DNA from: Clostridia bacterium | GTDB taxonomy: Bacteria; Bacillota; Clostridia; DUPQ01 | DNA: 5,306 nt | Direction: 5' to 3' | NCBI GenBank assembly: GCA_028690885.1 | Contig: JAQVAJ010000130.1 | Coordinates: forward strand, 1-5,306 | In this document: piece by piece, positions 1 to 5,306 of the stretch | How positions within the stretch are numbered: position 1 is the stretch's first letter | How the letters are laid out: the number at the start of each line of letters is the position of its first letter | Notes under the pieces: generated by a model | Databases searched by the model: none | Seen by the model: the letters and a program-made list of their open reading frames with translations, nothing else | Told to the model about the DNA's origin: nothing | Program-made: the position numbers and the translations under genes

Positions 1-25
1 GTCGTTTGTGTGTTAAAATGTTCAT
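1..25 (-). CDS. Possible 5' end of a leftward gene (partial)
   Basis: On the minus strand an ATG at 25-23 opens a frame that reads M-N-I-L-T-H-K-R and leaves the window with no stop. It is preceded, 8 nt away, by a good Shine-Dalgarno sequence (GAAAGGA on the minus strand, bases 40-34). The spacing and the match to the ribosomal anti-SD are the only evidence; eight residues are too few to name a family. If real, this gene is transcribed divergently from the diguanylate cyclase gene, and the two would share the intergenic region 26-244. I saw no convincing promoter for it on the minus strand. Confidence 0.35.
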
Positions 26-244
26 GAGAGAAGTCCTTTCTGCTTTTAGTAGACATTTATGAACCTGGTCAGATTCAAATGGGATTTCTCTTTTATTTTA
101 TCAATCCCCAAACAAGTTTACACTATCATGGTTCGATTTGATGTTTACATTGAGAAAATTAGATAATATACTGTTTCAGGTACGCAACTGTATCTTAAAG
201 AGGGCATTTTACTAAAGACAAAAAATAAATATTGAGAGTGTAAT
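26..244. other. Intergenic region upstream of the cyclase gene
   Basis: No coding frame of useful length is open here on either strand. The region contains the SD of the putative leftward gene (34-40, minus strand) and a plus-strand promoter (144-172). A GAGAG stretch at 234-238 lies 6 nt before the GTG start at 245. I see no strong GC hairpin followed by a T-run and no recognisable riboswitch. A weak pairing exists between AGAGAA near 27-32 and TTTCTCT at 85-91, but it is too short to call. Confidence 0.5.
144..172 (+). promoter_or_regulatory. Predicted sigma-A promoter of the GGDEF gene
   Basis: A -35 box TTTACA (144-149, 5/6 to TTGACA) is followed by a 17-bp spacer and a -10 box TATACT (167-172, 5/6 to TATAAT). 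This would start transcription near 179 and leave a leader of about 65 nt before the GTG at 245. An overlapping weaker alternative is TTGATG (138-143) with GATAAT (162-167) and an 18-bp spacer. The call rests on pattern matching; AT-rich DNA gives false matches, but two 5/6 boxes at ideal spacing are better than background. Confidence 0.6.
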
Positions 245-1849
245 GTGAAACATTATTCGAAAGCTTTTACAATAATACTGACTATTTCTATAATATTCAT
301 TTTATGGATAACATTTGCATATGAACATTCTAATATTACTATAACCAGTTCTCCTTTGAAAGAATTACCAGTTATGCAGATAAAACAGACTGATAAGAAG
401 TGCCAATACAGTGCCTCTTTAATTTTATCTGAGGAATTTAATAATTCAAAGACTCTGCTTTTTAAAACAAGTCATTTAAAACTCAAAGTATTTATTGATA
501 ATGAAATTATCTATTCGTTTGGTTATGAAGAGAATTCTATACCTTTTTTAAAATCACCAGGCACATCATGGCATGTAATCAGTTTACCAGCATTAAGCGG
601 CAGTTCTTTGCTGGTTATGGATTTTCAGACTCCATATGATAATTTTTCAGGTTTTGTGCCAAGCATCCAGTATGGAACTAAAGGAGATTGTATTGCTGCG
701 TATCAGAATTCATCTATCTATGCGTTATTTTCAATTTTAATAATTTTATTTGGCGGGCTGGCCATGATTGTTATATATTTCTTTACGCGAATAAAAAAGA
801 ATCCGATGTCAAAAACTTTTTTGTATATAAGCAGTTTTGCATTATTCGTATCAATCTGGATTCTTTTTCAAAGTGGATCTATACAGCTTTTTGCAGGTTA
901 TCCTCAGGTTATGTATTATATTGATTTAATCAGTTTGATACTGTTTCCAATACCAATAAACATATATATTTACAATATGTGCTTGAGCAATAAGAGTAAG
1001 GGTATCGTGTATTTTGCATGGGCATATATTTTAGTTCTTATCATGAATCTGTTTTTGCAGATTACATCGGTTGTGGATATGTATGAGCTTGTTGTTTTTA
1101 CTCACATTTTAATGGCGGCCAATATAATATATATGTCTTATCTTATCTTTGTTGAATTGCAAAATAAAAACAATAAGGAGTTAAGAAATTTTCTTTTACC
1201 TTTGTTATCTATAATAGTTGGAGGATCTGTGGAGATGATCCTGTACTATTATCATAATATGACAAGTACTTCTATTGCATTACGTATTTCCATTGTAATA
1301 TTTCTTGTGATTGTAATAACAAATTCAATCAGAAGATATTACTACAATGTTATGGATCTTCGCCAGAAAGAGTATTTTGAAAGACTTGCGAAAACTGATC
1401 TTCTTACATGTTTATCAAATAGGAACAGATATGAGGAAGTTTTATCTTCTCATGAGAAAACTCAGGTTTTTTCTGCAGTATTATTTGATTTAAATTCACT
1501 TAAATATATTAACGATAACTACGGACACGCAACAGGAGATTTGGCTATAAAATTATGTGCTGAATGTATGAAAAAAGCTTTCTCTGCAAAAGGAGAATGT
1601 TTCAGAATAGGCGGAGATGAGTTTGCTGTTATTGTTAAAGATAATGAATCTTTACAAAAAGAATGCCAGGTATTTGAAGAAATAGTATCTGAATATGATA
1701 AGAAACATGATTTTCCATTTTCCATTGCATATGGTATTGCTGTATTTGATTTGAAAATTGACAAAAATTCCTATGAAACTGTAAAAAGAGCAGATTATGC
1801 GATGTACCAGATGAAACAAATACAAAAAAGCAAATATGTCTTGAAATAG
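245..1849 (+). CDS. Membrane-bound 7TM sensor diguanylate cyclase (GGDEF)
   Basis: This 534-residue protein likely makes cyclic di-GMP from two GTP at the inner face of the membrane in response to an external signal. Residues 7-26 form an N-terminal membrane anchor. Residues about 27-155 are an extracytoplasmic, beta-rich region. Seven hydrophobic segments follow (about 157-181, 190-209, 222-243, 253-273, 282-303, 314-335, 344-361), an architecture resembling 7TMR-DISM receptors. The C-terminal GGDEF domain (about 383-534) looks active. It has the DLLTCLSNR entry motif (385-393), metal-binding D415, guanine-contact N423 and D432 in the NDNYGHATGD stretch, and intact GGDEF at 456-460. These positions match PleD D327, N335, D344 and E370 in spacing. 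The RxxD inhibitory site expected five residues before GGDEF reads SAKG, so product inhibition is probably absent. There is no EAL or HD-GYP domain. The start is GTG at 245, because the ATG two bases earlier is followed directly by TGA; GAGAG at 234-238 is the likely SD. The ligand is unknown. Confidence 0.9.
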   Translation: MKHYSKAFTIILTISIIFILWITFAYEHSNITITSSPLKELPVMQIKQTDKKCQYSASLILSEEFNNSKTLLFKTSHLKLKVFIDNEIIYSFGYEENSIPFLKSPGTSWHVISLPALSGSSLLVMDFQTPYDNFSGFVPSIQYGTKGDCIAAYQNSSIYALFSILIILFGGLAMIVIYFFTRIKKNPMSKTFLYISSFALFVSIWILFQSGSIQLFAGYPQVMYYIDLISLILFPIPINIYIYNMCLSNKSKGIVYFAWAYILVLIMNLFLQITSVVDMYELVVFTHILMAANIIYMSYLIFVELQNKNNKELRNFLLPLLSIIVGGSVEMILYYYHNMTSTSIALRISIVIFLVIVITNSIRRYYYNVMDLRQKEYFERLAKTDLLTCLSNRNRYEEVLSSHEKTQVFSAVLFDLNSLKYINDNYGHATGDLAIKLCAECMKKAFSAKGECFRIGGDEFAVIVKDNESLQKECQVFEEIVSEYDKKHDFPFSIAYGIAVFDLKIDKNSYETVKRADYAMYQMKQIQKSKYVLK

Positions 1850-1854
1850 CAGTA

Positions 1855-1883
1855 TTGACTAAAAACATATTTAAATATATAAT
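1855..1883 (+). promoter_or_regulatory. Strong sigma-A promoter of the metal operon
   Basis: TTGACT (1855-1860, 5/6) is followed by exactly 17 bp and then a perfect TATAAT (1878-1883). This is the best promoter in the window. The predicted transcription start is around 1890, inside the inverted repeat that begins at 1886, so a bound repressor would block initiation. It begins only five bases after the stop codon of the upstream cyclase gene. The spacer holds a perfect 12-bp AT palindrome (1867-1878, ATATTTAAATAT) that runs into the first T of the -10 box. Confidence 0.85.
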
Positions 1884-1885
1884 AA

Positions 1886-1907
1886 CATATGAACATATAT
1901 TCATATG
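1886..1907. promoter_or_regulatory. Probable ArsR/SmtB-type operator (inverted repeat)
   Basis: The left arm CATATGAACAT (1886-1896) and right arm ATATTCATATG (1897-1907) form a 22-bp inverted repeat with 10 of 11 pairs matching and no spacer. Its core, TGAACA, then TA, then TATTCA, has the TGAA...TTCA form of SmtB, ZiaR and CzrA operators. It lies directly downstream of the -10 box, over the predicted transcription start and just upstream of the SD of the ArsR-family gene. That is where an autoregulating repressor of this family usually binds. The inverted repeat is seen directly; its role as operator is inferred from family precedent and position. Confidence 0.8.
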
Positions 1908-1913
1908 AAAGGA
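1908..1913 (+). promoter_or_regulatory. Ribosome binding site that decides the ArsR start
   Basis: AAAGGA ends 8 nt before ATG 1922, an ideal spacing. Two in-frame upstream ATGs (1889 and 1913) are less likely. The one at 1889 sits in the operator at or before the predicted transcription start and has no SD. The one at 1913 overlaps this SD. Confidence 0.8.
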
Positions 1914-1921
1914 TGTGTGGT

Positions 1922-2278
1922 ATGAAAGAATTTAATGATAATTGCGAATATATACACGTACATGAAGAAACAGTTAAGGTTGTCAGAAAGAACATGTCAA
2001 CTGAGGATAAGTTATATAAACTGTCTGATTTATATAAAGTTTTTGGAGATAAGACAAGAGTTAAGATACTAATGGCTCTTTCATCAGCAGAATTATGCGT
2101 ATGTGATATAGCTACATTATTGGAGATGACTCAGTCAGCCATATCACATCAGTTGAAGCTTTTAAGGTCAAGTCATCTGGTAAAATACAGAAAAGAAGGC
2201 AAATCAGCATTTTATTCTTTAGCCGATGATCATGTAAGAACCATTATAACCCAGGGCTTAGAACATATAGAGGAATAA
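1922..2278 (+). CDS. ArsR/SmtB-family metal-sensing repressor (CadC/ZiaR-like)
   Basis: This 118-residue winged-helix protein should repress its own operon and let go of DNA when it binds Zn(II), Cd(II) or Pb(II). The recognition helix region is about 70-86 (TQSAISHQLKLLRSSHL), followed by a wing with RKEGKSAFYSL. Both known metal sites of the family can be read. The alpha3N site has C8, H12 and H14 in the N-terminal arm plus the ELCVCD motif (C59, C61, D62). The alpha5 site has D102, H104, H115 and E118, spaced exactly as SmtB D104, H106, H117 and E120. The arm resembles S. aureus CadC, but the second arm cysteine of CadC is replaced by His, nearer to ZiaR-type mixed Cys/His sites; that suggests Zn as a likely inducer. 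A longer reading from ATG 1889 adds 11 residues and is disfavoured by the SD. The stop lies 4 bp before the next gene. The family is certain; the inducing metal is inferred. Confidence 0.93.
   Translation: MKEFNDNCEYIHVHEETVKVVRKNMSTEDKLYKLSDLYKVFGDKTRVKILMALSSAELCVCDIATLLEMTQSAISHQLKLLRSSHLVKYRKEGKSAFYSLADDHVRTIITQGLEHIEE
2269..2274 (+). promoter_or_regulatory. Ribosome binding site of the HMA gene
   Basis: AGAGGA lies inside the last codons of the repressor gene, 8 nt before ATG 2283, so translation of the two genes is probably coupled. It supports 2283 as the true start of the small HMA protein. Confidence 0.75.
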
Positions 2279-2282
2279 GATA

Positions 2283-2498
2283 ATGAAAAATGTATATACA
2301 TTTGAAGGATTAGACTGCGCTAAGTGTGCTGATAATCTGGAAATCAGATTAAGCAAGATAAAAGGTGTTTTGGAAGCCAATGTAGATTTTTTCATGAAAA
2401 AGATTTACCTTGAGATAGGTGATGAAGGATATGAGAAAGCTTCATTAATAGCAGAAAGACTGATAGCAATTGCAGTGGATAAATATATAAAAATATGA
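2283..2498 (+). CDS. Free-standing heavy-metal-associated (HMA) domain protein
   Basis: This 71-residue protein is one HMA (ferredoxin-like, beta-alpha-beta-beta-alpha-beta) domain and nothing else. The metal loop is GLDCAKCAD (residues 9-17), with C12 and C15 as ligands. The acidic D11 before CxxC is the pattern of Zn/Cd/Pb-binding HMA domains, such as the one in ZntA; copper domains usually have MxCxxC. There is no signal peptide or membrane segment, so it is cytosolic. Its gene sits 4 bp after the repressor gene and overlaps the next gene by 4 bases (ATGA), and that gene encodes an ATPase lacking its own HMA domain. The likely role is therefore as the detached N-terminal metal-binding domain of the pump, either delivering metal or regulating it. 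A general metallochaperone or buffering role cannot be excluded. Confidence 0.88.
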   Translation: MKNVYTFEGLDCAKCADNLEIRLSKIKGVLEANVDFFMKKIYLEIGDEGYEKASLIAERLIAIAVDKYIKI

Positions 2499-4345
2499 AA
2501 TTAAACCGCACTCAGAGGGTAACAGTTATAAAGATAGCTTTATCTGTCGTATTGCTGTTAACTGCTTTGTTAATAAGAAACGATACAACCAAGCTTATCT
2601 TCTTCATTCTCTCTTATCTTGTAATAGGATATGAAGTGCTTATTAAATCAGCAAAAAATATCATCAGAGGACAGGTGTTTGATGAGAATTTTTTAATGAG
2701 TATCGCTACAATAGGAGCTTTTGTAATCAGAGAATATCCTGAGGCGGTAGCAGTTATGCTTTTTTATGAAGTCGGCGAGTTCTTTCAGGCATATGCAGTG
2801 GAGCGTTCAAGAAAATCCATTACAGATTTAATGAAAATTAAACCTGATTATGCGAATATTGAAAGAAACGGAAAATTGGAACAACTAAGTCCTGAAAGCA
2901 TAAAGCAAAATGACGTAATTGTTGTTAAACCAGGTGAGAGAGTGCCTCTTGATGGTGTTGTCATAGAAGGTGTATCAGTATTAGATATGTCTTCTCTTAC
3001 AGGAGAATCAATTCCTGTTGATATCGGAATAAACGATACAATATTAAGCGGGAGCATAAATATTAACGGGCTTATCAAAGTCAGAGTGGAAAAAGCTTAC
3101 AAAGAGTCAACAGTATCAAAAATACTTGATCTTATGGAAAATTCACAATCAAAAAAGGCAAAAACCGAAAGGCTCATAACCCGTTTTTCAAGATATTATA
3201 CGCCAATTGTTGTAATATCAGCTTTACTATTAGCTCTTATCCCGCCTTTACTTTTTAACCAGTCCTGGCAGCAGTGGCTGTACAGAGCTTTGGTCTTTTT
3301 AGTCGTATCATGTCCCTGTGCTTTGGTATTGTCAGTTCCGCTTAGCTTCTTTTCTGCATTAGGAGCGGCATCAAAAAACGGTATGCTCATAAAAGGAGGC
3401 AGCTATTTAGAAGTACTGGCAAAAACTGATACTGTTGTTTTTGACAAGACAGGCACTTTGACAAAAGGAATATTCAAAGTTACTGCAATTCATCCAGAGC
3501 AGGTGAGTTCATCAAGGCTTCTTGAGATTGCCACAATTGCTGAAAGTTATTCAGACCATCCCATATCTAAGTCTTTAAAGGCAGAATATGAAAATCCTAT
3601 TGATACAAACAGGATTGGCCATATTGAAGAAATTCCGGGGCATGGTATAAAAGCGGTAATAGATGGAAAGAATGTAGCTGTTGGTAATGATAAGTTAATG
3701 GAAAAAGAAAACATAGAATGGCATTTGTGCTCTTTGGCAGGAACAATTGTACATGTTGCTGTTGACGATAAGTACATGGGACATATCGTCATATCTGATG
3801 AAATAAAAAAAGATGCCAAAGAGACAATTAATCAGCTTACACATATGGGAATAAGAAATATATCTATGCTGACTGGAGACAGTGCAGCTTCTGCAAAACA
3901 TATAGCAGACCAGGCAGGAATAAAAGAATATTCATATTCACTTTTACCTCATCAGAAGGCGGAATATGTTGATGATCTGAAAAATAAGATGTCAAATGGC
4001 AAAAAACTCATATTTGTAGGAGATGGAATCAATGATGCTCCTGTGCTTGCTATGGCTGATGCAGGGATATCCATGGGGTTATTGGGTTCTCAAGCAGCAA
4101 TTGAAGCATCAGATGTAGTTATTATGGATGATATGCCGACAAAGATACCAAAACTTATACGGCTTTCAAGAAAAACCATGACAACAGCTAAGCAGAATAT
4201 GGTGTTTGCAATATCAATAAAACTTATAGTCCTTGTTGCAGGAGCTTTAGGGCTGGCTTCTTTATGGATGGCTGTTTTCGCTGATGTAGGAGTGTCTGTA
4301 TTAGCGGTATTAAACGCGATGAGGCTATTAAAAAAGGAAATCTAG
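2495..4345 (+). CDS. cadA: Zn/Cd/Pb-exporting P1B-2-type ATPase, CadA/ZntA family
   Basis: This 616-residue pump uses ATP to expel divalent soft metals across the cytoplasmic membrane. Eight membrane segments are visible (about 10-28, 32-50, 64-79, 83-102, 234-254, 262-287, 565-584, 587-606). The actuator domain has TGES (169-172). The transport motif is CPCALVLSVP (C273, P274, C275), the phosphorylation site is DKTGT with D317, the nucleotide domain has the HP dipeptide H355-P356, and the hinge has TGD (460-462) and GDGIND (509-514). Subclass residues point to P1B-2: E92/E95 in segment four, K576 in segment seven and D597 with G599 in segment eight, matching ZntA K693 and D714. The usual N-terminal HMA domain is absent; the gene just upstream encodes one. 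The ATG overlaps that gene's TGA, with no good SD within 15 nt, so translation depends on coupling. The symbol follows the family name; metal preference among Zn, Cd and Pb is not proven. Confidence 0.95.
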   Translation: MKLNRTQRVTVIKIALSVVLLLTALLIRNDTTKLIFFILSYLVIGYEVLIKSAKNIIRGQVFDENFLMSIATIGAFVIREYPEAVAVMLFYEVGEFFQAYAVERSRKSITDLMKIKPDYANIERNGKLEQLSPESIKQNDVIVVKPGERVPLDGVVIEGVSVLDMSSLTGESIPVDIGINDTILSGSININGLIKVRVEKAYKESTVSKILDLMENSQSKKAKTERLITRFSRYYTPIVVISALLLALIPPLLFNQSWQQWLYRALVFLVVSCPCALVLSVPLSFFSALGAASKNGMLIKGGSYLEVLAKTDTVVFDKTGTLTKGIFKVTAIHPEQVSSSRLLEIATIAESYSDHPISKSLKAEYENPIDTNRIGHIEEIPGHGIKAVIDGKNVAVGNDKLMEKENIEWHLCSLAGTIVHVAVDDKYMGHIVISDEIKKDAKETINQLTHMGIRNISMLTGDSAASAKHIADQAGIKEYSYSLLPHQKAEYVDDLKNKMSNGKKLIFVGDGINDAPVLAMADAGISMGLLGSQAAIEASDVVIMDDMPTKIPKLIRLSRKTMTTAKQNMVFAISIKLIVLVAGALGLASLWMAVFADVGVSVLAVLNAMRLLKKEI

Positions 4346-4378
4346 ATAGTCATAAAATCATCAAGGACAATGTTTTAG

Positions 4379-4407
4379 TTGCACCAGTATTTAATAAAAG
4401 ATATAAT
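4379..4407 (+). promoter_or_regulatory. Predicted promoter of the acyltransferase gene
   Basis: A perfect -10 box TATAAT (4402-4407) lies 17 bp after a weak -35 box TTGCAC (4379-4384, 3/6). Transcription would start near 4414 with a leader of about 37 nt. This suggests the acyltransferase gene can be expressed independently of the metal operon. I saw no inverted repeat like the one at 1886-1907 here, so control by the same repressor is not supported. The interval 4346-4378 holds no convincing Rho-independent terminator, so some read-through from the ATPase gene is possible. Confidence 0.55.
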
Positions 4408-4438
4408 CAATCGGTATAACTCGTTTATTTACATGACT

Positions 4439-4444
4439 GGGGGG
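4439..4444 (+). promoter_or_regulatory. Unusual all-G ribosome binding site
   Basis: A run of six G lies 6 nt before ATG 4451. It can pair with the CCUCC core of the anti-SD using a G-U pair, but it is not the usual AGGAGG/AAGGA form seen before the repressor and HMA genes. It favours ATG 4451 over the in-frame ATG at 4460, which would be 15 nt away. A TGA (4448-4450) immediately precedes the start and closes the frame upstream. Confidence 0.55.
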
Positions 4445-4450
4445 CTTTGA

Positions 4451-5306
4451 ATGAATGACATGACTTTAAAGAACGTTGAACGGTTTGACATGGTTGAGGA
4501 AATACGGGTAATTAAATGGTATCTCAGACTCTTGACATGGATAATAAGTTTTCCGACTGTATGGCTTCAAAGAAGTAAAATTTCCAAAGAAGGAATGAAT
4601 GGAATAAAAGGCTCTTACCTTATGCTTTGTAATCACAATGCTTTTCTTGATTTTATGGTAGCTACAGCAGCAATTTTTCCAAGAAGCGCTAATTATGTTG
4701 TAGCAATTGATGGATTTATAAAAAGAGAGAAGCTTCTTAGGGATGTTGGATGTATATGCAAAAGAAAATTCACCAATGATCCGATTTTAATAAGACATCT
4801 AATGAGAGTAGCAAAAAAAGGCCAGATTATAGCTTTGTATCCTGAAGCAAGGTATTCACTTTGCGGCACTAATGCAATTTTACCTCAGTCACTTGCTAAA
4901 CTTGTCAAACATCTTCATGTACCTGTAGCGACTTTCCTTACAAAAGGACATCATATAAATTCGCCTTTTTGGAATCTTGAAAAAAGAGGCAACAGGACGG
5001 AAGCCCATATGAAGCTTATACTTACTAAAGAAGATGTTGAGAGAATGAGTGTAGAGGAAGTAAATGAAATAATAAATAAAGAATTCGTATATGATGATTT
5101 CAAATGGCAATATGAGAATAAAGTACGTGTGAAATACAAGAACAGGGCTAAGGGGCTACATAAAGTTCTTTATCAATGCCCAAACTGCAAAAGTGAATAC
5201 AAAATGGGTTCTGAAGGCACACAGATTTTCTGCAAAAACTGTAATAAAAGATGGCAGATGACTGAATATGGCCGCTTAGAAGCTTTGGAAGGAAAAACCG
5301 AGTTTG
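4451..5306 (+). CDS. PlsC-like acyltransferase with C-terminal zinc ribbon (partial)
   Basis: The frame stays open to the window edge, giving 285 residues with the C-terminus missing. It looks like a lysophospholipid/1-acyl-glycerol-3-phosphate acyltransferase-type enzyme, which would move an acyl chain onto a lipid acceptor at the cytoplasmic membrane. The family's catalytic HX4D motif is present as H62-NAFL-D67 (in CNHNAFLDF), and a block-III-like YPEAR lies at 130-134, where classical PlsC has a FPEG-type motif. Residues about 22-40 are hydrophobic (WYLRLLTWIISFPTVWL) and may bind the membrane. After the acyltransferase fold a short zinc ribbon appears: C243-PN-C246, fourteen residues, then C261-KN-C264, followed by TEYGRLEALEG, where the window ends. 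Such a ribbon is absent from housekeeping PlsC. The start at 4451 is set by the in-frame stop at 4448-4450 and the G-run. The acyltransferase family is well supported; the exact substrate is unknown, and this may not be the main PlsC of the cell. Confidence 0.85.
   Translation, partial: MNDMTLKNVERFDMVEEIRVIKWYLRLLTWIISFPTVWLQRSKISKEGMNGIKGSYLMLCNHNAFLDFMVATAAIFPRSANYVVAIDGFIKREKLLRDVGCICKRKFTNDPILIRHLMRVAKKGQIIALYPEARYSLCGTNAILPQSLAKLVKHLHVPVATFLTKGHHINSPFWNLEKRGNRTEAHMKLILTKEDVERMSVEEVNEIINKEFVYDDFKWQYENKVRVKYKNRAKGLHKVLYQCPNCKSEYKMGSEGTQIFCKNCNKRWQMTEYGRLEALEGKTEF

Noticed and set aside
3..62. Open plus-strand frame ending in TGA at 60-62, as a possible C-terminus of an upstream gene
   Set aside because: About 19 codons with no recognisable motif. 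It conflicts with a better-supported minus-strand gene start in the same bases.
27..91. Inverted repeat AGAGAA...TTTCTCT as a terminator or riboswitch stem
   Set aside because: Only about six pairs across a loop of about 50 bases, no T-run at the right place, and no match to a known riboswitch core, including c-di-GMP classes.
688..924. 78-residue plus-strand frame inside the cyclase gene
   Set aside because: It lies out of frame within the membrane region of the cyclase, with no separate SD and no domain; a shadow.
1889..1921. Upstream in-frame ATG at 1889 as start of the repressor gene (129 residues)
   Set aside because: It lies in the operator repeat at or before the predicted transcription start and has no SD. 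ATG 1922 has AAAGGA at ideal distance, and the shorter protein aligns well with the CadC N-terminal arm.
2848..3901. Several minus-strand open frames of 64-90 residues within the ATPase gene
   Set aside because: They are antisense to a fully conserved pump gene, have no recognisable domains, and are explained as shadow frames.
4346..4400. Terminator after the ATPase gene
   Set aside because: I could not find a GC-containing hairpin followed by a T-run; the few complementary A/T stretches are too weak.
4889..5139. Two overlapping minus-strand frames rich in Phe, Tyr and Ile
   Set aside because: They are antisense to the acyltransferase frame, whose HX4D and zinc-ribbon motifs flank or cover the same region. 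Their composition is what reverse reading of this AT-rich gene gives.
1..5306. Mobile elements, CRISPR arrays, tRNA or rRNA genes
   Set aside because: No transposase-like frame, no regularly spaced direct repeats, and no tRNA or rRNA-like conserved segments were seen. The intergenic spaces are short and accounted for.

Overview
The window is AT-rich, and the codons end mostly in A or T. Its gene families are typical of low-GC Firmicutes: a 7TM-anchored GGDEF protein, a CadC/SmtB-type repressor with a P1B-ATPase, and a PlsC-like acyltransferase ending in a zinc ribbon. I infer a Clostridia-class organism, plausibly Lachnospiraceae, but nothing in the window fixes the species.

Layout. Bases 1-25 look like the first codons of a leftward gene that leaves the window. 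Bases 26-244 are a divergent intergenic region with a good sigma-A-type promoter (144-172) facing right. Bases 245-1849 encode a membrane-bound diguanylate cyclase with an extracytoplasmic sensor region. Only five bases later begins a very strong promoter (1855-1883), followed directly by a 22-bp near-perfect inverted repeat (1886-1907) that fits an ArsR/SmtB-family operator. It drives a compact three-gene metal-resistance operon: ArsR-type repressor (1922-2278), a free-standing 71-residue heavy-metal-associated (HMA) domain protein (2283-2498), and a Zn/Cd/Pb-type P1B-2 ATPase (2495-4345) that has no HMA domain of its own. After a 105-bp gap holding another promoter (4379-4407), a PlsC-like acyltransferase gene starts at 4451. 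It runs off the right edge, so its C-terminus is unseen.

How the genes work together. The repressor carries both known types of ArsR/SmtB metal site (alpha3N and alpha5), so Zn(II), Cd(II) or Pb(II) should release it from the operator over the start of transcription. That would switch on its own gene, the small HMA protein and the exporter. The HMA protein and ATPase are coupled through an ATGA overlap and look like a CadA/ZntA-type pump split into two polypeptides. The cyclase and the acyltransferase have their own promoters and no clear functional tie to the metal operon, although no convincing terminator separates any of the units.

Novelty. I found no clearly undescribed system. The points most worth a second look are the acyltransferase-zinc ribbon fusion, the split metal pump with its dual-site repressor, and the cyclase without a product-inhibition site.
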